Below, in pieces: positions 22,540 through 33,797 of a stretch of DNA of 64,000 bases (the stretch's first letter is position 1; the number at the start of each line of letters is the position of its first letter). A model generated the notes under the pieces. The model did no database searches. It was not told where the DNA came from and saw only the letters and a program-made list of their open reading frames with translations. Position numbers and translations under genes: made by a program. The DNA is from Gnetum montanum (Eukaryota > Streptophyta > Gnetopsida > Gnetales > Gnetaceae). The stretch covers positions 133,397 to 197,396 of the forward strand of contig MNCI01038211.1 of assembly GCA_015680685.1 (NCBI GenBank), given 5' to 3'.

Positions 22540-24333
22540 TTGTAAGTGTGATACCACAAGGCAACATCCCTTAGGATGGTCATATTGAGAAATTTCACAT
22601 CCAACGTCATCATTGGAGTCTATCCTCATAACTTCTTCTATTGCAACAGCTTTGCCCTTATCCCTTTGGTAGGCACATTCAGCTTCTTTCTACCACCTAC
22701 AGTTGCTATCACTATTTTACTCTTTGGATTCTTCAGAAATCTTCATAGTAGTTTGGAATTTTTCATCTAAAGAGTTCCATAATTTACCAACCTCTACCGA
22801 AATGTTAGAAATAGATTTTTGGATGGGCAAGGTTTTCTTATTCATCACCTTGTCGAGTGGTGAGTCCTCCTTGTCATAGAATTGGACCTCGCTTTTCCTG
22901 ATGAAAGGATCCTTATTATATTCTTTTGCACTTTCCCTTTTCTGCAACTCACCTTCTTATTTTATTACTTGCTTTATCAACCTTTGAATCTAATGAGCTC
23001 TTAGTTTGGATAGTTTCCCTTGGGAATAAACCCCAAGAGTTCTTCTATTTTTTGCTTTGAGCCCATATATAATGTGGCGAGGTTGTTCCCTCTAAGAGTA
23101 ACCATGACCAAGGCATCAGTGTAAGAGAGAATAATATCTACCCATAATAGCATCCAAGGATTCATGTGTTCCATGTTTCTAGCCTTGGATTTCCCTTCTC
23201 AGATTAGACACTCGGGAGTATGTCTGGTATTTATCATTAAATAGTTCTAGCATGGTACTTCATTTGTGGATAGATTTCAGCTCCAAGAACGAATACTAGC
23301 CTTCTTCCTATTTAATGAGTGTCCAAGAGAATAGCTTCAATTTTTGCTAGTCATTATCTATGTTTTGTAAGGTGCAAGCATCATGAAAGGCTTGTAGATG
23401 ATTTTGTGGATCAAAGTTATATCCCCCCTCAAATATTGGAATATCATTCATGTTTAAGTACTTTATTTGACTATCTTTCACATGCTTAGTTGGGATCTTA
23501 ACTACCTCTGCAATGTTAAGCATGCTTTGAGTTGCCAAAAAAGGCTCTTCATCATCATTATTTCGTTGTTGCCAATGATGTCCTCTATTACCCCTTTTAT
23601 TATTGTGGGCATGGCGATCAAAATTATTGTCCTGCTGCTCACCTCCATCATGTTTGTTCCTTCTAGGGAATTTTTTAGAACCAGAAGAAGAGGAAGAAGA
23701 AGATGTAGTTGAAGAGTGTTAGGAGGGAAAAGGACTGTCACCACCATGGTATCTTCCAACTCCCCTTTAGTTTTCATGATCATGTTCATAAGGTTTCTTA
23801 TCATCTTGATGCTTCTTTGAGCCCTCTCTGTGACTGAAATATTTACCTAAACCTAGCTTATTGATAGTGGAATGTAGATTTAGGTTTACACTCCCAACAC
23901 TAGTAACAAGAGGTGGAGAATTTTCATGTTGAGAGTCCCCAAAGAAAGGGTCCTCATTGTCATCTTGGTTCAACAAGAACAAGGAATTTGTGAACCATTT
24001 CCCCTTCACAAACTCACGTTGCTTCTCTGGGTGTCAATTCCTCTAGTGTTGTGTTTCAGTGAGATGGTAATCCCAGTAGTCGTAATCATGCATAACATAG
24101 TCCTCTTGAAGATCATGGATGCCTAAATTCTTAAGATTTTGAAGCAACATCACGGGCACAAATTGGTTAGGAGGCATTACAATATTGCCTTCCATGTCAC
24201 ACCATTGCAGTTGTTCATCTTGATGTAGGATGAAGGTGAAATTAGGCATATACTCATTTGGATGACTATATATCATCTTGCACTCTTATGGAATTGGTGG
24301 TTTAACATCATCACGCTTGAGAGAAGATGGCAT
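22540..24333 (-). pseudogene. Copy 1 gag, decayed
   Basis: A start codon complement at 24331-24333 opens a frame whose early part reads NFTFILHQDEQLQWCDMEGN (within 24043-24276). A Ser/Arg/His-rich linker follows (23500-23800). The gag core is recognisable from DMNDIPIFEGGYNFDPQNHL (near 23410-23460) through the segments matching YSRVSNLQ and CPSHG. The Lys/Glu-rich stretch at 22717-22947 precedes a zinc-knuckle remnant near 22561-22606 reading CEISQYDHPKGCC, in which the second Cys has become Ser. Gag forms the virus-like particle; this copy has many stops. Confidence 0.78.
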
Positions 24334-24466
24334 TTTACAAAAAAATAAAATATCAATGTGCTTATATAATTATATTACATGTGAGAGTGATGTTGACCTT
24401 GGGGTTCATCCAATGATATTAATGATGTTCACTAATCCTAGATAGTGCACGTTTCAACAAAAAGAG

Positions 24467-24484
24467 TGCTAGGCAGTAGTGCCA
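24467..24484 (-). other. Copy 1 primer-binding site
   Basis: The minus strand begins TGGCACTACTGCCTAG, one base inside the 5' LTR edge. It matches the tRNA-Asp complement TGGCGCCGTTGCCGGG with substitutions. Confidence 0.7.
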
Positions 24485-24485
24485 A

Positions 24486-25392
24486 TGATGAGTGGTTAAC
24501 CCCTACGCCCAACCATACGAATCACAAAGCATTCAAGCATGATCTAGTCAAATTCTGTGAACTCCATAGTTTCTAACCACTAGTTCTCTAGAAAGTAAAC
24601 TTTACATTGAGGATGTTTGTTGTCTTTCCAACTACACTTGTGAAACTTAAGGGTATGGTTTAAGTGTAATTAAGGCACATGATTTTTGTCATTTTATATT
24701 TTAGGATTTTGGTGATTAAAATAAACAAGATAGAGAATAAAGTAATTTAATACCTACTTTAATCTAATGGGCTAACTACTATTCAACTAGTCCTAACATA
24801 AGTATCTAGTCCCACTTGTTGTACACATCCTGAACCCATATAACATTGCTGGGTTACCAAGTGTTAAGTGCTGCTGGGATTACCAAACATCACATGCATG
24901 CTCGAACTAGTCACACTTATGTGTTTACTTAATTGCTATTTAACTTATCTTGTTTATTACTTAATTAAATTAATTACTAAAAAACATTGCATAAATAATT
25001 GAAAACATTAAATGCATGAAGGAAACATTTAAATGATCTAAAATGCTGCAAGGTTTAATTAGAAAGCTCGTCTTTATTACCACACACATTGTCGTACTCA
25101 GGTACAATAGTGCTCAAATAAAGATTCATACACTAAATGACTCCTACTATGGGCACTCAGGAAAATATTCTAACTGTCAAATGTAAAAATTGCAAGAGCT
25201 TTTCTACAACCATGATAGAATGATGCCCAAACATGGTGGGTTGACACATATTTATAGGAAAAAATATACCCTACGTTGATGTGGCCATGTCAACACATGA
25301 AATAATGCATCAACAGGGCCTAGTCAATAGAGCCCACTCAACGGGGCCTAGTTAATGAGGCCTCGTCGATGTGGCCAATCCAAAACTCATCA
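24486..25392 (-). repeat. Copy 1, 5' LTR
   Basis: Edges TGATGAG at 24486 and CTCATCA at 25386-25392, followed by the AACAC target duplication. It aligns with 12466-13350 throughout. The U3-proximal end has several GAGGCC/GGGCCTAG-like short repeats (25310-25370). Confidence 0.88.
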
Positions 25393-25397
25393 AACAC
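25393..25397. other. Target-site duplication, right copy (AACAC)
   Basis: Exact partner of 12461-12465. Confidence 0.85.
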
Positions 25398-28348
25398 CAC
25401 ATACGAAATGTAAGAACAATGGCTTGTAGTCACAACCTTAATAGCCTAACATAGTATCATATAGTTATGATGTCCTTAGCTAAGGATGAATAATTACAAC
25501 TTAATAAAATAGATATTAATACAAATAAATATTATTATTATTATTAATATTTAATTTTTTTTAAGTATTTAAGGCATCAATGATAGAACAAGAAAAAGTT
25601 ATAAACTTTATTTACCACACAAATACTAGACTCCACATCAACCAAATGGTTTCAATCTATGTAAGCAAGGTAGCTTCTAATAGAGTCTAGCTGCATTTAT
25701 GAAAACAATGACTCAAAACACACACATGACAAGACAGAAAATCAAATTACCCAATAAAGGAAGAAATCTTCATACAAAACAAAATGCCAAAAGTAAAATG
25801 AAAATGCTAGAATGAAGTTGTTAAGTATGAAAGCTCATCATGGGTATTTATAGTCTTTGAGTAGAAATGAAAAAGGTTCGTCAGTGCCTTGGAATTAATG
25901 GAGGCTTGTCAAAGTAATCCAAATTGGCCCCAGACACACACAAGAAAAAGTTATCCAGATCAAGCCTAGCAGGGGAATGCATCAATGCCCTTGTACTGAT
26001 GCAGGGTAGTCAGCACACCATTTCCTAAAGCCATACTTTACAACTTAAATTCCAGGTGCAAGTTGGAACCTAAAGAAGCTAGAATATCAAAGTAAAGGAC
26101 CCTAGGATATCAAAGTAAAGCTAGAATCATCCTAAAGAGCTTGGAATTATTCATACAATCTCAGAGTGTGACCTAGAAGGTAAGGGTACATCTTGGAAGA
26201 CCAAGAACCTCTAACAAACATGCTAGACTATAAATAGAGGACACATAAAATACTTCTTAGATACAAGGCTTACAATTGACATACAAACTGCCACTACATT
26301 ATTCATCATCAAGCATGAAGCAAAGTTATTTGTTTATCTCAAAAATATTTATCTATATGAATCCATCTCATGTGGTTAATAAACATATTTGAAGTTTGAT
26401 TCTAGCCCATGTTGTATTACTCCATAGGCTAAAACATCATCCCCAAGCTGACTTTTCCATTAGACTCATCAAAATACTCATAAATCTCAAACTACAGCTT
26501 GCAATCTTATTTTCTAATGAAACCTCAAGCTGACCACCACCTGTGATTAACTTGTGGTATACTTAAAATTAAAATGCCCTTGTTTTTAATGACCATGAGC
26601 TCACTACAACTCATGGTATTATAGAATAAGGTCCCTATGACTCTGGTCCATATTATTTTAACATAAAAGTTAGAAGTAGTAACATAACATCTTCATAGGT
26701 TATCATAATTCATGATCAAGCTAGTACAAGATCACCATGACTTGTGGTCTTCATAAATTAAAGGCGAAGGTAGAAGGTAATAAATCTATACCAACATCAC
26801 AACCTAAACATGACCTGTGGTTAGACCTTCATGACTCCATCATTACCTATGATCAATAGGCGACAATCCAACCATGACCAATGGTTAGTGTTTTTAGTAT
26901 CCTAATAGATCATGACTTGACCATGACCTGTAGTTAGGCATTGTGGGCAAGCATGAGTCTACTACTACTTGTGGTCTTAAAAACCATGAGTAAGTCATCA
27001 CTTCTAATTCTAGTTGTGGTTAAATTTTCTAGGTGATTTTTTATGCAAGGCTGGTAGTTCTTAGAAGCTAAAAGAGATCTTATTTCCATTGTCCTAAAAA
27101 TATAATAATTGGAACAAGTTGTATTAGGTTAAAGTTGACTAATATCTTTCAAAGTTGAATTCCTTAAAGAATTATATTAATAAAATAAGTTTTGGAGTAC
27201 AATGAGATTACTCTTCAAATCTTAATGATAGAAGATGAGAGTATCAAACTTCTAAATAACAAAATAATCATATTAAGGTGTTAATCTAATCCTAGCCTTA
27301 GAAATAAAAATTTTAATTATGTAAGACTCAAAGACCTATGAACTCACATTCTCCATCTAATATTTTTTTTACTACTAACCACCATACTCTATCTAGATTG
27401 TTTTTTATGTTTTCAAAAGTTTGGATTAATTACTATATTTTCAAAAGTCTTTTAGTCTCTTTCCTTCCAAATTTAAAAGATCACATGTTAGTAAGGAAAT
27501 CTAAATTTTATTACAAGCTTTCATAGCTTGCAAAAGATTTCATATCACAAAATATTAATTTGTAGTTTTCTATATTTTATTTAATAATAGAGTAGTGTAA
27601 AACATAGTTTGAGAAATTTGCAATTAATTGTAAAAAATATATGTAATTACAAATGAAATATAAAACTAATTTAAAATTGGATATGTTATAATTTTCTAAT
27701 TATATATTCTTTACACACTTAATTAAAGATTAAAAGTGATTTCTACCATGTCAAAAAAATATAAAATTGAATTTAAAGAATAATAGTAGTAGTAATCCAA
27801 AGAAATTTGTGGTTCAAATCCATGAAATGAGTATTTTTTAAAAGATTAATTTTATATTCAATTTCACCAATTTTTTTAAATTTTTCTAGTGTTATTTATT
27901 ATAAATATTTATGATTGTTTGATTGATTTTTCAAATTTTCTAGAAAAAGAAGGGGAAGGATGTGGTAACTCGAAAGAATGACTGTAAGTATACTCCAAGA
28001 TATATAGCCAACATTGTACTTTAACAAACTTATAAACTATGGTAGAACATATATAATTAATATATTCAATTTTAAAAATTACACTCACTAAATACATTAA
28101 ATTAATATTCCATTGATTTGACTTATAAGATTTGGTATTAGACTATTAGTTATGCATGTGGCTTTCATCTCTAATTTTGCTATAGTTCAGAATACTTCTA
28201 GATCATTAAAGTAGTTGCATGTAATTCAGAGTTTTTGATTCATTATAAAGGATCAAAGATAGGCATATAAAACTAAAAATAAATGATATTGTCTACATTC
28301 TATGCTATTACTAGTGACATGCTAACATTGCACCTTTTTGTATCTAAC
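25398..28348. other. Unassigned DNA between copies 1 and 2
   Basis: It contains a short TTA/ATT trinucleotide run near 25527-25545, a minus-strand TATA-like box (25843-25852), a plus-strand TATA-like box (26229-26236) and an irregular CATGACCTGTGGT repeat (26530-27020). The last resembles the interior of the possible long LTR at 8146-10770 in reverse orientation, so part of this may be a decayed LTR of that family. No open frame shows a family motif. Confidence 0.45.
26530..27020. repeat. Irregular repeat of an ACCATGACYTGTGGT-like motif
   Basis: Versions of the motif occur near 26532, 26591, 26733, 26809, 26871, 26919, 26964 and 27010, spaced roughly 40-140 bp apart. The best copies are ACCATGACTTGTGGTCTT, ACATGACCTGTGGTTAG and GACCATGACCTGTAGTTAGG. 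The intervening DNA is less conserved, so this is either a decayed tandem repeat or a clustered binding motif. Confidence 0.5.
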
Positions 28349-29112
28349 TGATGAGTCGCAATATCGCGTCCCATCTTATTATCTATAAATAAGAGGTAGC
28401 TTCCCTTGTTTTAGGCACTTAGACTTAGACCCTTAGCTAAACTCTTGCAGTTTTACCATTCCAGAGTTAGAATAATTCCCATGTGCCTATAGTAGGAGTC
28501 TTAAAGTGAACGGATCTTTATTCGAGCAAATTGTACCTGAGCACACATTTTTGTACAGCAATAAAGACAAACTTTATGATAAACCTTGTAGCATATGGAC
28601 TAAGCTAAATAGTAATTAATTATTATTGAATGTTTAAATTCTTTCCTAGTTAATTAATCTCTCTCAACCCTTGACTCTCCTAGTTAAGTACACTCAATAC
28701 GACCGCTTCGAGCATGTGTGTAGCGCTTGGTAACCTAGTAACGATTAGCTTTTGGTAATCCCAGCAGGGTTGCACTGGTTCAAGATGTGTGCAGCAAGTG
28801 GGAACAGATACTGGTGTTAGGAAAAATTAGAACGTAGTTAGTGAATAGTTAATGAAAGTTAGTCACTTAGTTCTCTTCACCTTCCCCTATTAGCATAAGA
28901 CATTAAAAAGATAAAAGATATAAAAATCATATACCTCAAGCTTACTTAACCATACAATTATGACAATACAAGTAAGTTTGGGAAGACAACAGTTGATTAA
29001 CCTTAAGTGTTCCATTAAGGCACATAAGAACTTAGTCCTTGGAGTTTGACCAGATCACACATGAATGCTCTTATTCGTATGGTTGAGTGTAGGGGTACCT
29101 CGCCACTCATCA
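28349..29112 (+). repeat. Copy 2, 5' LTR
   Basis: TGATGAG at the left edge and CTCATCA at the right form a 7-bp terminal inverted repeat. A TATA box, TATAAATA, lies at 28384-28391, only 35 bp inside the LTR, so U3 is very short and transcription should begin near 28415. Confidence 0.9.
28384..28391 (+). promoter_or_regulatory. LTR TATA box, copy 2
   Basis: TATAAATA, conserved at 37236-37243 in the 3' LTR and present on the proper strand in copies 1 and 4. Confidence 0.65.
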
Positions 29113-29113
29113 T

Positions 29114-29131
29114 TGGCACCGTTGCTAAGGA
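29114..29131 (+). other. Copy 2 primer-binding site (tRNA-Asp type)
   Basis: TGGCACCGTTGCTAAGGA begins one base after the LTR. It agrees with the tRNA-Asp complement TGGCGCCGTTGCCGGGGA at most positions, and the differences are transitions or G/A changes. Athila elements are known to use tRNA-Asp. Confidence 0.8.
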
Positions 29132-29227
29132 CTTAGTTGTTTGTGCACTATGTAGAACATAGGAGATCATTCATATCGTTGGGACGCTAGAACAAACCTT
29201 TAGGGTTAATCAAGAAAAGATAAGACA

Positions 29228-31219
29228 ATGGTAAATAGCACACTGAACAAGACAAAAATGTCTTCTTCTTCCCACAAAAGCACTTCACCGCCTAGGACTA
29301 AGACAAGAGATAGTCAGCAGCATAACACATGTAACCAAGATCTGCCAGTTCCTCAACAGTTCCATGTGGTATATATTCATCATGATGAGTATGTACCTAA
29401 GTTTACCTTTATTCTCCATCAAGATGAACAACTGCGTTGGAGAGACTTGGAGGGTAACATAGTGTTGCCTCCAGACCAATCAGTCCACAACATGCTCCTT
29501 TGTGCTCTTACACGAATAGGCATGTCACAGTTATACATAGAATATGTTGTTGCGATCATGACATAAGGGACTACCATCCCACATAAGTGAAACATCAAAG
29601 GGACTTGCAATAGGAGAGATATCATACATCCTTGAAGGGTAAATGATCCCATAATGCTCTACATGTCTTGAGCAAAATTAAGGGTGGTGAACCTATTTTA
29701 ACAGGTTTTCCACCCAATGATGTTCCCCTCCTAACAATGGTTAGGAGGTGGTGTATCACACTCCATGGTTCAAAACCCTGGTTCTGATCCCCAAGAACAC
29801 GAAGTGTTTAACGAGGGAACACAAATACATGATAAGGATGAGCATTCTGATCGTAATCACGATCGGGGTCGAGACCACCGAAGAGAAGGTAGAAAACATC
29901 ATCATGGTGATGGTTCTCCTTCTTATTCACCTTCATCATCACATTCACCCTCTCCTTCAGTGTCAGGACACAGTCATAAGGAACCTAACTATGAGGATAA
30001 AGGTAAACAGAGTGAAAAACATCAACGAGACAGTCAAGAACAAGGATGAGGGCACTCTAGGGAATCACAACATAGAAGAAGGGAGAGTACAGAACCACGT
30101 AGACATCATAGACACTATGAATGAGATGACCACAAAGAACCCCTACTCACAACCAGAAGCATGTTGGATATAATAGAGGCCATAAGAGTTCCCACAAAGC
30201 ATCAAAAATATAGTAGGATCAAGAGGTTAGACATGAATAACATCCCACGGTTTGAGGGGGGATATAACGCTGATCATAAAAATCACCTACAAGCATTCCA
30301 TGATGCATGTTCCTTGTAGAACATAGAAAACAAATGTAAAAAACTAAAGTTTTTCCTAAGGATACTAGTGAAAGAAGTGGAAAGCTAGTACCAGTCCTTA
30401 GAACTGGAATCCATTCAGAGGTGTAGTACAATGCTAGAACTGTTTAATGATAAGTACCAAACGTACTCCCGAGTGTCTAACCTGCAAAATAAAATCCAAG
30501 GATGGAATCAAGAAAATCATGAATGCTTGGATGCTGCCATGGGCCATTATTATGCACTATTACATTATTGCCCGAGCCATGGTTACTCACAGCAGGATCA
30601 ACTACGCCATCTCGTGGATGGACTTAGGCATGAAACAAGGAGAACCCTTGGAACGTATGGCCAAGGGAGATTATCAGAGCTTAGGTCTCATCAGGTTCAT
30701 AGATTGCTAGAGCAAGTAGCCAAAGAAGAAGGTGAACTACGCAAGAAAGAAAGTGTGGAAGAGTACAACCGAGATCCTTCCCTCCAAAAAAGGGGAGTGA
30801 GATTCTATGAGGAGGAGGAAGAGTCACCACATGAAGAGATGGTGAATAGGAAAACCTTGCCACTTCAAAAGTTAACAACCAAAGTATCAGCAAAGGTAGA
30901 CCAGATGTGGGACTCCCTAGATAGTAGGTTTGAAACTGTTCTTAAAATCATAGAGGATTCTAGGGAGCAAGGTAGTGACTATGACAAAAAGAAAAAGAGA
31001 GAAGTGGACCATGCACATAACAAAGGTAAGGGTAAAATGGCCGTCATCGAAGAGGTTGTGGATTCTGATACAGACAATGATGGTGGATGNTGAAGAGGTT
31101 GTGGATTCTGATACAGACAATGATGGTGGATGTGAGATATGCCAATACGACCATCCTAAGGGATGTTGCCCAGTAATCTCACATCTACAAGAGTATGGGG
31201 TGTACAAACTCAACCCATG
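29228..31219 (+). pseudogene. Copy 2 gag, interrupted
   Basis: The first ATG is at 29228 and the family-conserved start (MSSSSHKS) at 29258. The N-terminal block reads KFTFILHQDEQLRWRDLEGN; a Ser/His/Arg-rich linker follows (29765-30049). The gag core spans about 30230-30720 and includes FEGGYNADHKNHLQAFHDA, then ALLHYCPSHGYSQQDQLRHL within the open frame 30431-31093. A charged stretch precedes a zinc knuckle at about 31130-31170, CEICQYDHPKGCC, whose spacing is CX2CX3HX3C instead of the usual CX2CX4HX4C. Stops occur near 29566 and in the core, and a 41-bp duplication around the N at 31090 disturbs the frame. Gag normally packages the element RNA. Confidence 0.82.
31049..31132 (+). repeat. 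Exact 41-bp duplication around a single N (assembly join)
   Basis: 31049-31089 and 31092-31132 are identical and are separated by N at 31090. Identity this exact inside an otherwise decayed element, together with the N, points to overlapping contig ends left unmerged. Confidence 0.85.
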
Positions 31220-31367
31220 ACTTAACAAATGGCAAGCACCTCGACGGTTACCTTATCCCCAAGGTAGCCCAAGGAAGTTCCACCAACCTTTAACATATTA
31301 TCCAGGTGGAACTCCACCATAACTTGTTGAGTAGCACCAATAGTGGAAATACCCACAGTCATGGGGG

Positions 31368-32330
31368 ATGCCACCACCAAGGCAAAAATACCCCTATCGG
31401 CAACCGGATCCATATGGCTACTACGTGCAGCAGGCAATCTCTCCACGTGACTTTGTTGGTCATGTGACACCACTGCGTCACTACCAAGCTCAGGAGTATT
31501 ATAGGACTCCTTATCCTAGGGGAGATAACCCACAGACATACCATCCTCCAAATCCATCAACGACTCTCACACCGATAGCTCCATTACCACCTGCTCCAGC
31601 AATGCAGGGGGAACTCCCCACTCAACCGCAACAATGCAATGTCACGAGGGCTGTGAATCCTCAACCCACAGTTGGTTCCGACAACCTTATGAAGAAAAGA
31701 CCTTTCTTCAGAACCAATAGTCTAACCAAGACCTCACAGCTACAAGCGGTTGAGCCTTTGAATGCCTCTCCATCAATTAAGGCTTTAGGGCTTCTTTCAA
31801 ACCAAACACCGAGGTCAATGCATACAGTTATGTTAACACATGCCGTTACTGACTGGATTAAGGTGGGCCACCTTCCTAGAAAATTCCTTGATCTTGGAAG
31901 CCCTCTAATCTATCTCCAAGTCACTGGGAATGAACCATGTAAAGCTCTTTTGGACTCAGGTTCCAGAGTCAACCTAATATCACAAGAGATGTACAAAGCC
32001 TAGAACCTGCCTCCATTAAGGAAGAGTAATATTCGACTAGAGTTGGCCGACCAGTCCATCACTGTCCCCTTGGGATTGGTGGAGGACATCATTATCACGG
32101 TGTGTGGATGGTCGTATCCAGCTGATTTCCTAGTGATACAAGTGAACAACGGTAAAGGGGACTTTCCAATAATAATGGGAAGAGCGTGGCTAAGTACTAT
32201 AGATGCATGCCTAGGAATCCACGATCTTTCCCTAGAAATATCCAAGAAGAACACTTTTGGAAAGATCGAGAAGAAGAAAGTTCCATGCATCGCATACAGT
32301 GATTCAGGGTGCCATTGCATGCAAAGATCA
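31368..32330 (+). pseudogene. Copy 2 linker and aspartic protease
   Basis: The open frame at 31368-32003 starts with a Pro/Tyr/Gln-rich linker (PPPRQKYPYRQPDPYGYYV) and ends in the protease. The active-site loop ALLDSGSRVNLIS is intact at about 31944-31982. A stop codon follows at 32001-32003; in another frame the protease continues with DFLVIQVNNGKGDFPIIMGR and AWLSTIDA, the second conserved strand, within 32043-32363. The enzyme would cut the Gag-Pol polyprotein. This is the only copy in the window with the DSG triad preserved, but the stop and frame change separate its two halves. Confidence 0.82.
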
Positions 32331-32828
32331 TGGGTTATGCAAAGTTTAGCATTTCTTGCATGAAATCGATGTGTACAAGACATCAATATACAAAAGTGCC
32401 TATATGCAGCAGCCACACAACAAGAAGACACCCAGTGGCTGATGGCTGATCAAGAGAGCAACTCACTAATGTGCATGGAACTAATTAAGGGAATAACTAG
32501 TGCTTACATTGAAAGCATAGATACACTAGAGCAAGTTCATTACCAACTTCCAAGCCTTAACCTTGAAAACATCAACTGGGGGAAGTTGGAAATTTATGAG
32601 AGATTTAAATAAGAGCCCCTAGATTTGAAACCATTACCCACCGGTCTGGAGTATATGACCCTCGAAAATGGAAAATCAGTGATCATCAACGCAAGACTTG
32701 TTTCCAAACAAAAAGAAAGATTGCTGAAATTGATAAAAAAGTGATCAAAAGCCTTTTCCTGGTCATACCCCTAGTTAACTGGAATAGATCCTAGAATATA
32801 CCAGCATAGGATTTACACTGACCCCTCC

Positions 32829-33497
32829 ATGAAACCTCGAAAACAACTGCAGAGACGATTGAACCCAAAATTGAAGCAAATAGTAGAAGAAGAAATAGAA
32901 CAGCTTCTTAAGGCTAGGTTCATATATCCTATTACTGATAGTGAATGGGTTAGCCCTATGGTGATCGTGCCTAAAAAAGAAGGAAAATGGAGGGTGTGTA
33001 TAGATTTTAGGTTGCTAAGCATGACAACATTTAAGGATCACTTTTCATTGCCATTCGTTGACCAAGTCTTAGATACCATAGCAAGGCATTGCTATTATAG
33101 TTTTCTGGATGGCTATAGTGGATACAACCAAATACGGATAGCCCCAGAAGATCAAGCCAAAACAACATTCACCAGTCCTTGGAGAATGTTTGCATATAAA
33201 CAAATGCTATTTGGCTTGTGCAATGCTCTTGCCACGTTTCAATGCCTAGTTCTAAGCATATTCCAACAACAGATAGGAAATGGAGTGGAAGTCTTTATGG
33301 ACGACTTCTCCACTTATGGAACAAGTTTTGATCAAGCCTTGGACCGATTAGAGAAAGTACTGAAAAGATGCATAGAAACCAACTTAAGGCTCAATTGGCA
33401 GAAAAGCCATTTGATGGTCCAAGAAGGCATAGTACTTGGGCATAAGATTTCACATTCAGGAATAGAGGTAGACCTAGATAAAGTTACGGTCATCTAA
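32829..33497 (+). pseudogene. Copy 2 reverse transcriptase, 222-codon open segment
   Basis: An unbroken segment from the RT start to the thumb. Visible in order are SEWVSPMVIVPKKEGKWRVC (fingers, near residue 37), SFLDGYSGYNQI (motif A, near residue 91), MLFGLCNALATFQ (motif B, with Leu for the usual Pro) and VEVFMDDFS (motif C, near residue 155), then GHKISHSGIEVD. The three catalytic aspartates are present. The segment ends at a stop at 33495-33497. In life it would be part of a long polyprotein copying the element RNA into DNA; the ATG at 32829 is only the first Met of the open stretch, not a real start. Confidence 0.88.
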
Positions 33498-33797
33498 GGA
33501 ATCACCCGTCAACCGGAAACTATCAAAGACATTCGGTCATTCCTTGGACACACTGGCTATTATAGGAGGTTCATTGAGAACTTCTCCAAGATTGTCAAAC
33601 CGTTGGTAGAACTAACAAAGAAGGATGTACCATTCAAATGGACTAGGGAATGTGAATGAGCATTCCAAAATTTGAAACAAAAGCTTGTAGAAACTCCTAT
33701 TCTACAAGCTCTTGATTGGCCAGACTATTCCATATAATGACTGATGCGTCCAATTATGCCTTAGGATTCGTACTTACATAGTTAGATGACCAAAAAT
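33498..33797 (+). pseudogene. Copy 2 RT connection and RNase H start, cut by the gap
   Basis: After the RT stop the same polyprotein continues: ETIKDIRSFLGHTGYYRRFI and then [14 protein letters not shown], the connection domain of gypsy elements, then ETPILQALDWPDYS and the beginning of RNase H. The undetermined bases begin at 33798. Confidence 0.8.

Larger units (their letters stand above)
12466..25392 (-). mobile_element. Copy 1: complete but inactive Athila-like Ty3/gypsy retrotransposon
   Basis: This 12.9-kb element has two LTRs (885 and 907 bp), a tRNA-Asp-like primer-binding site, a polypurine tract and an exact AACAC target duplication. Reading leftwards, it holds gag, protease, RT, RNase H and integrase remnants, a 3' non-coding region and an additional coding-like region absent from copies 2 and 3. 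The order and the primer identify the Athila group. In the roughly 290 bp of LTR that I aligned by hand (12580-12870 against 24600-24890) I counted about 35 differences, mostly transitions. All coding parts contain stops or frameshifts. Confidence 0.88.
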
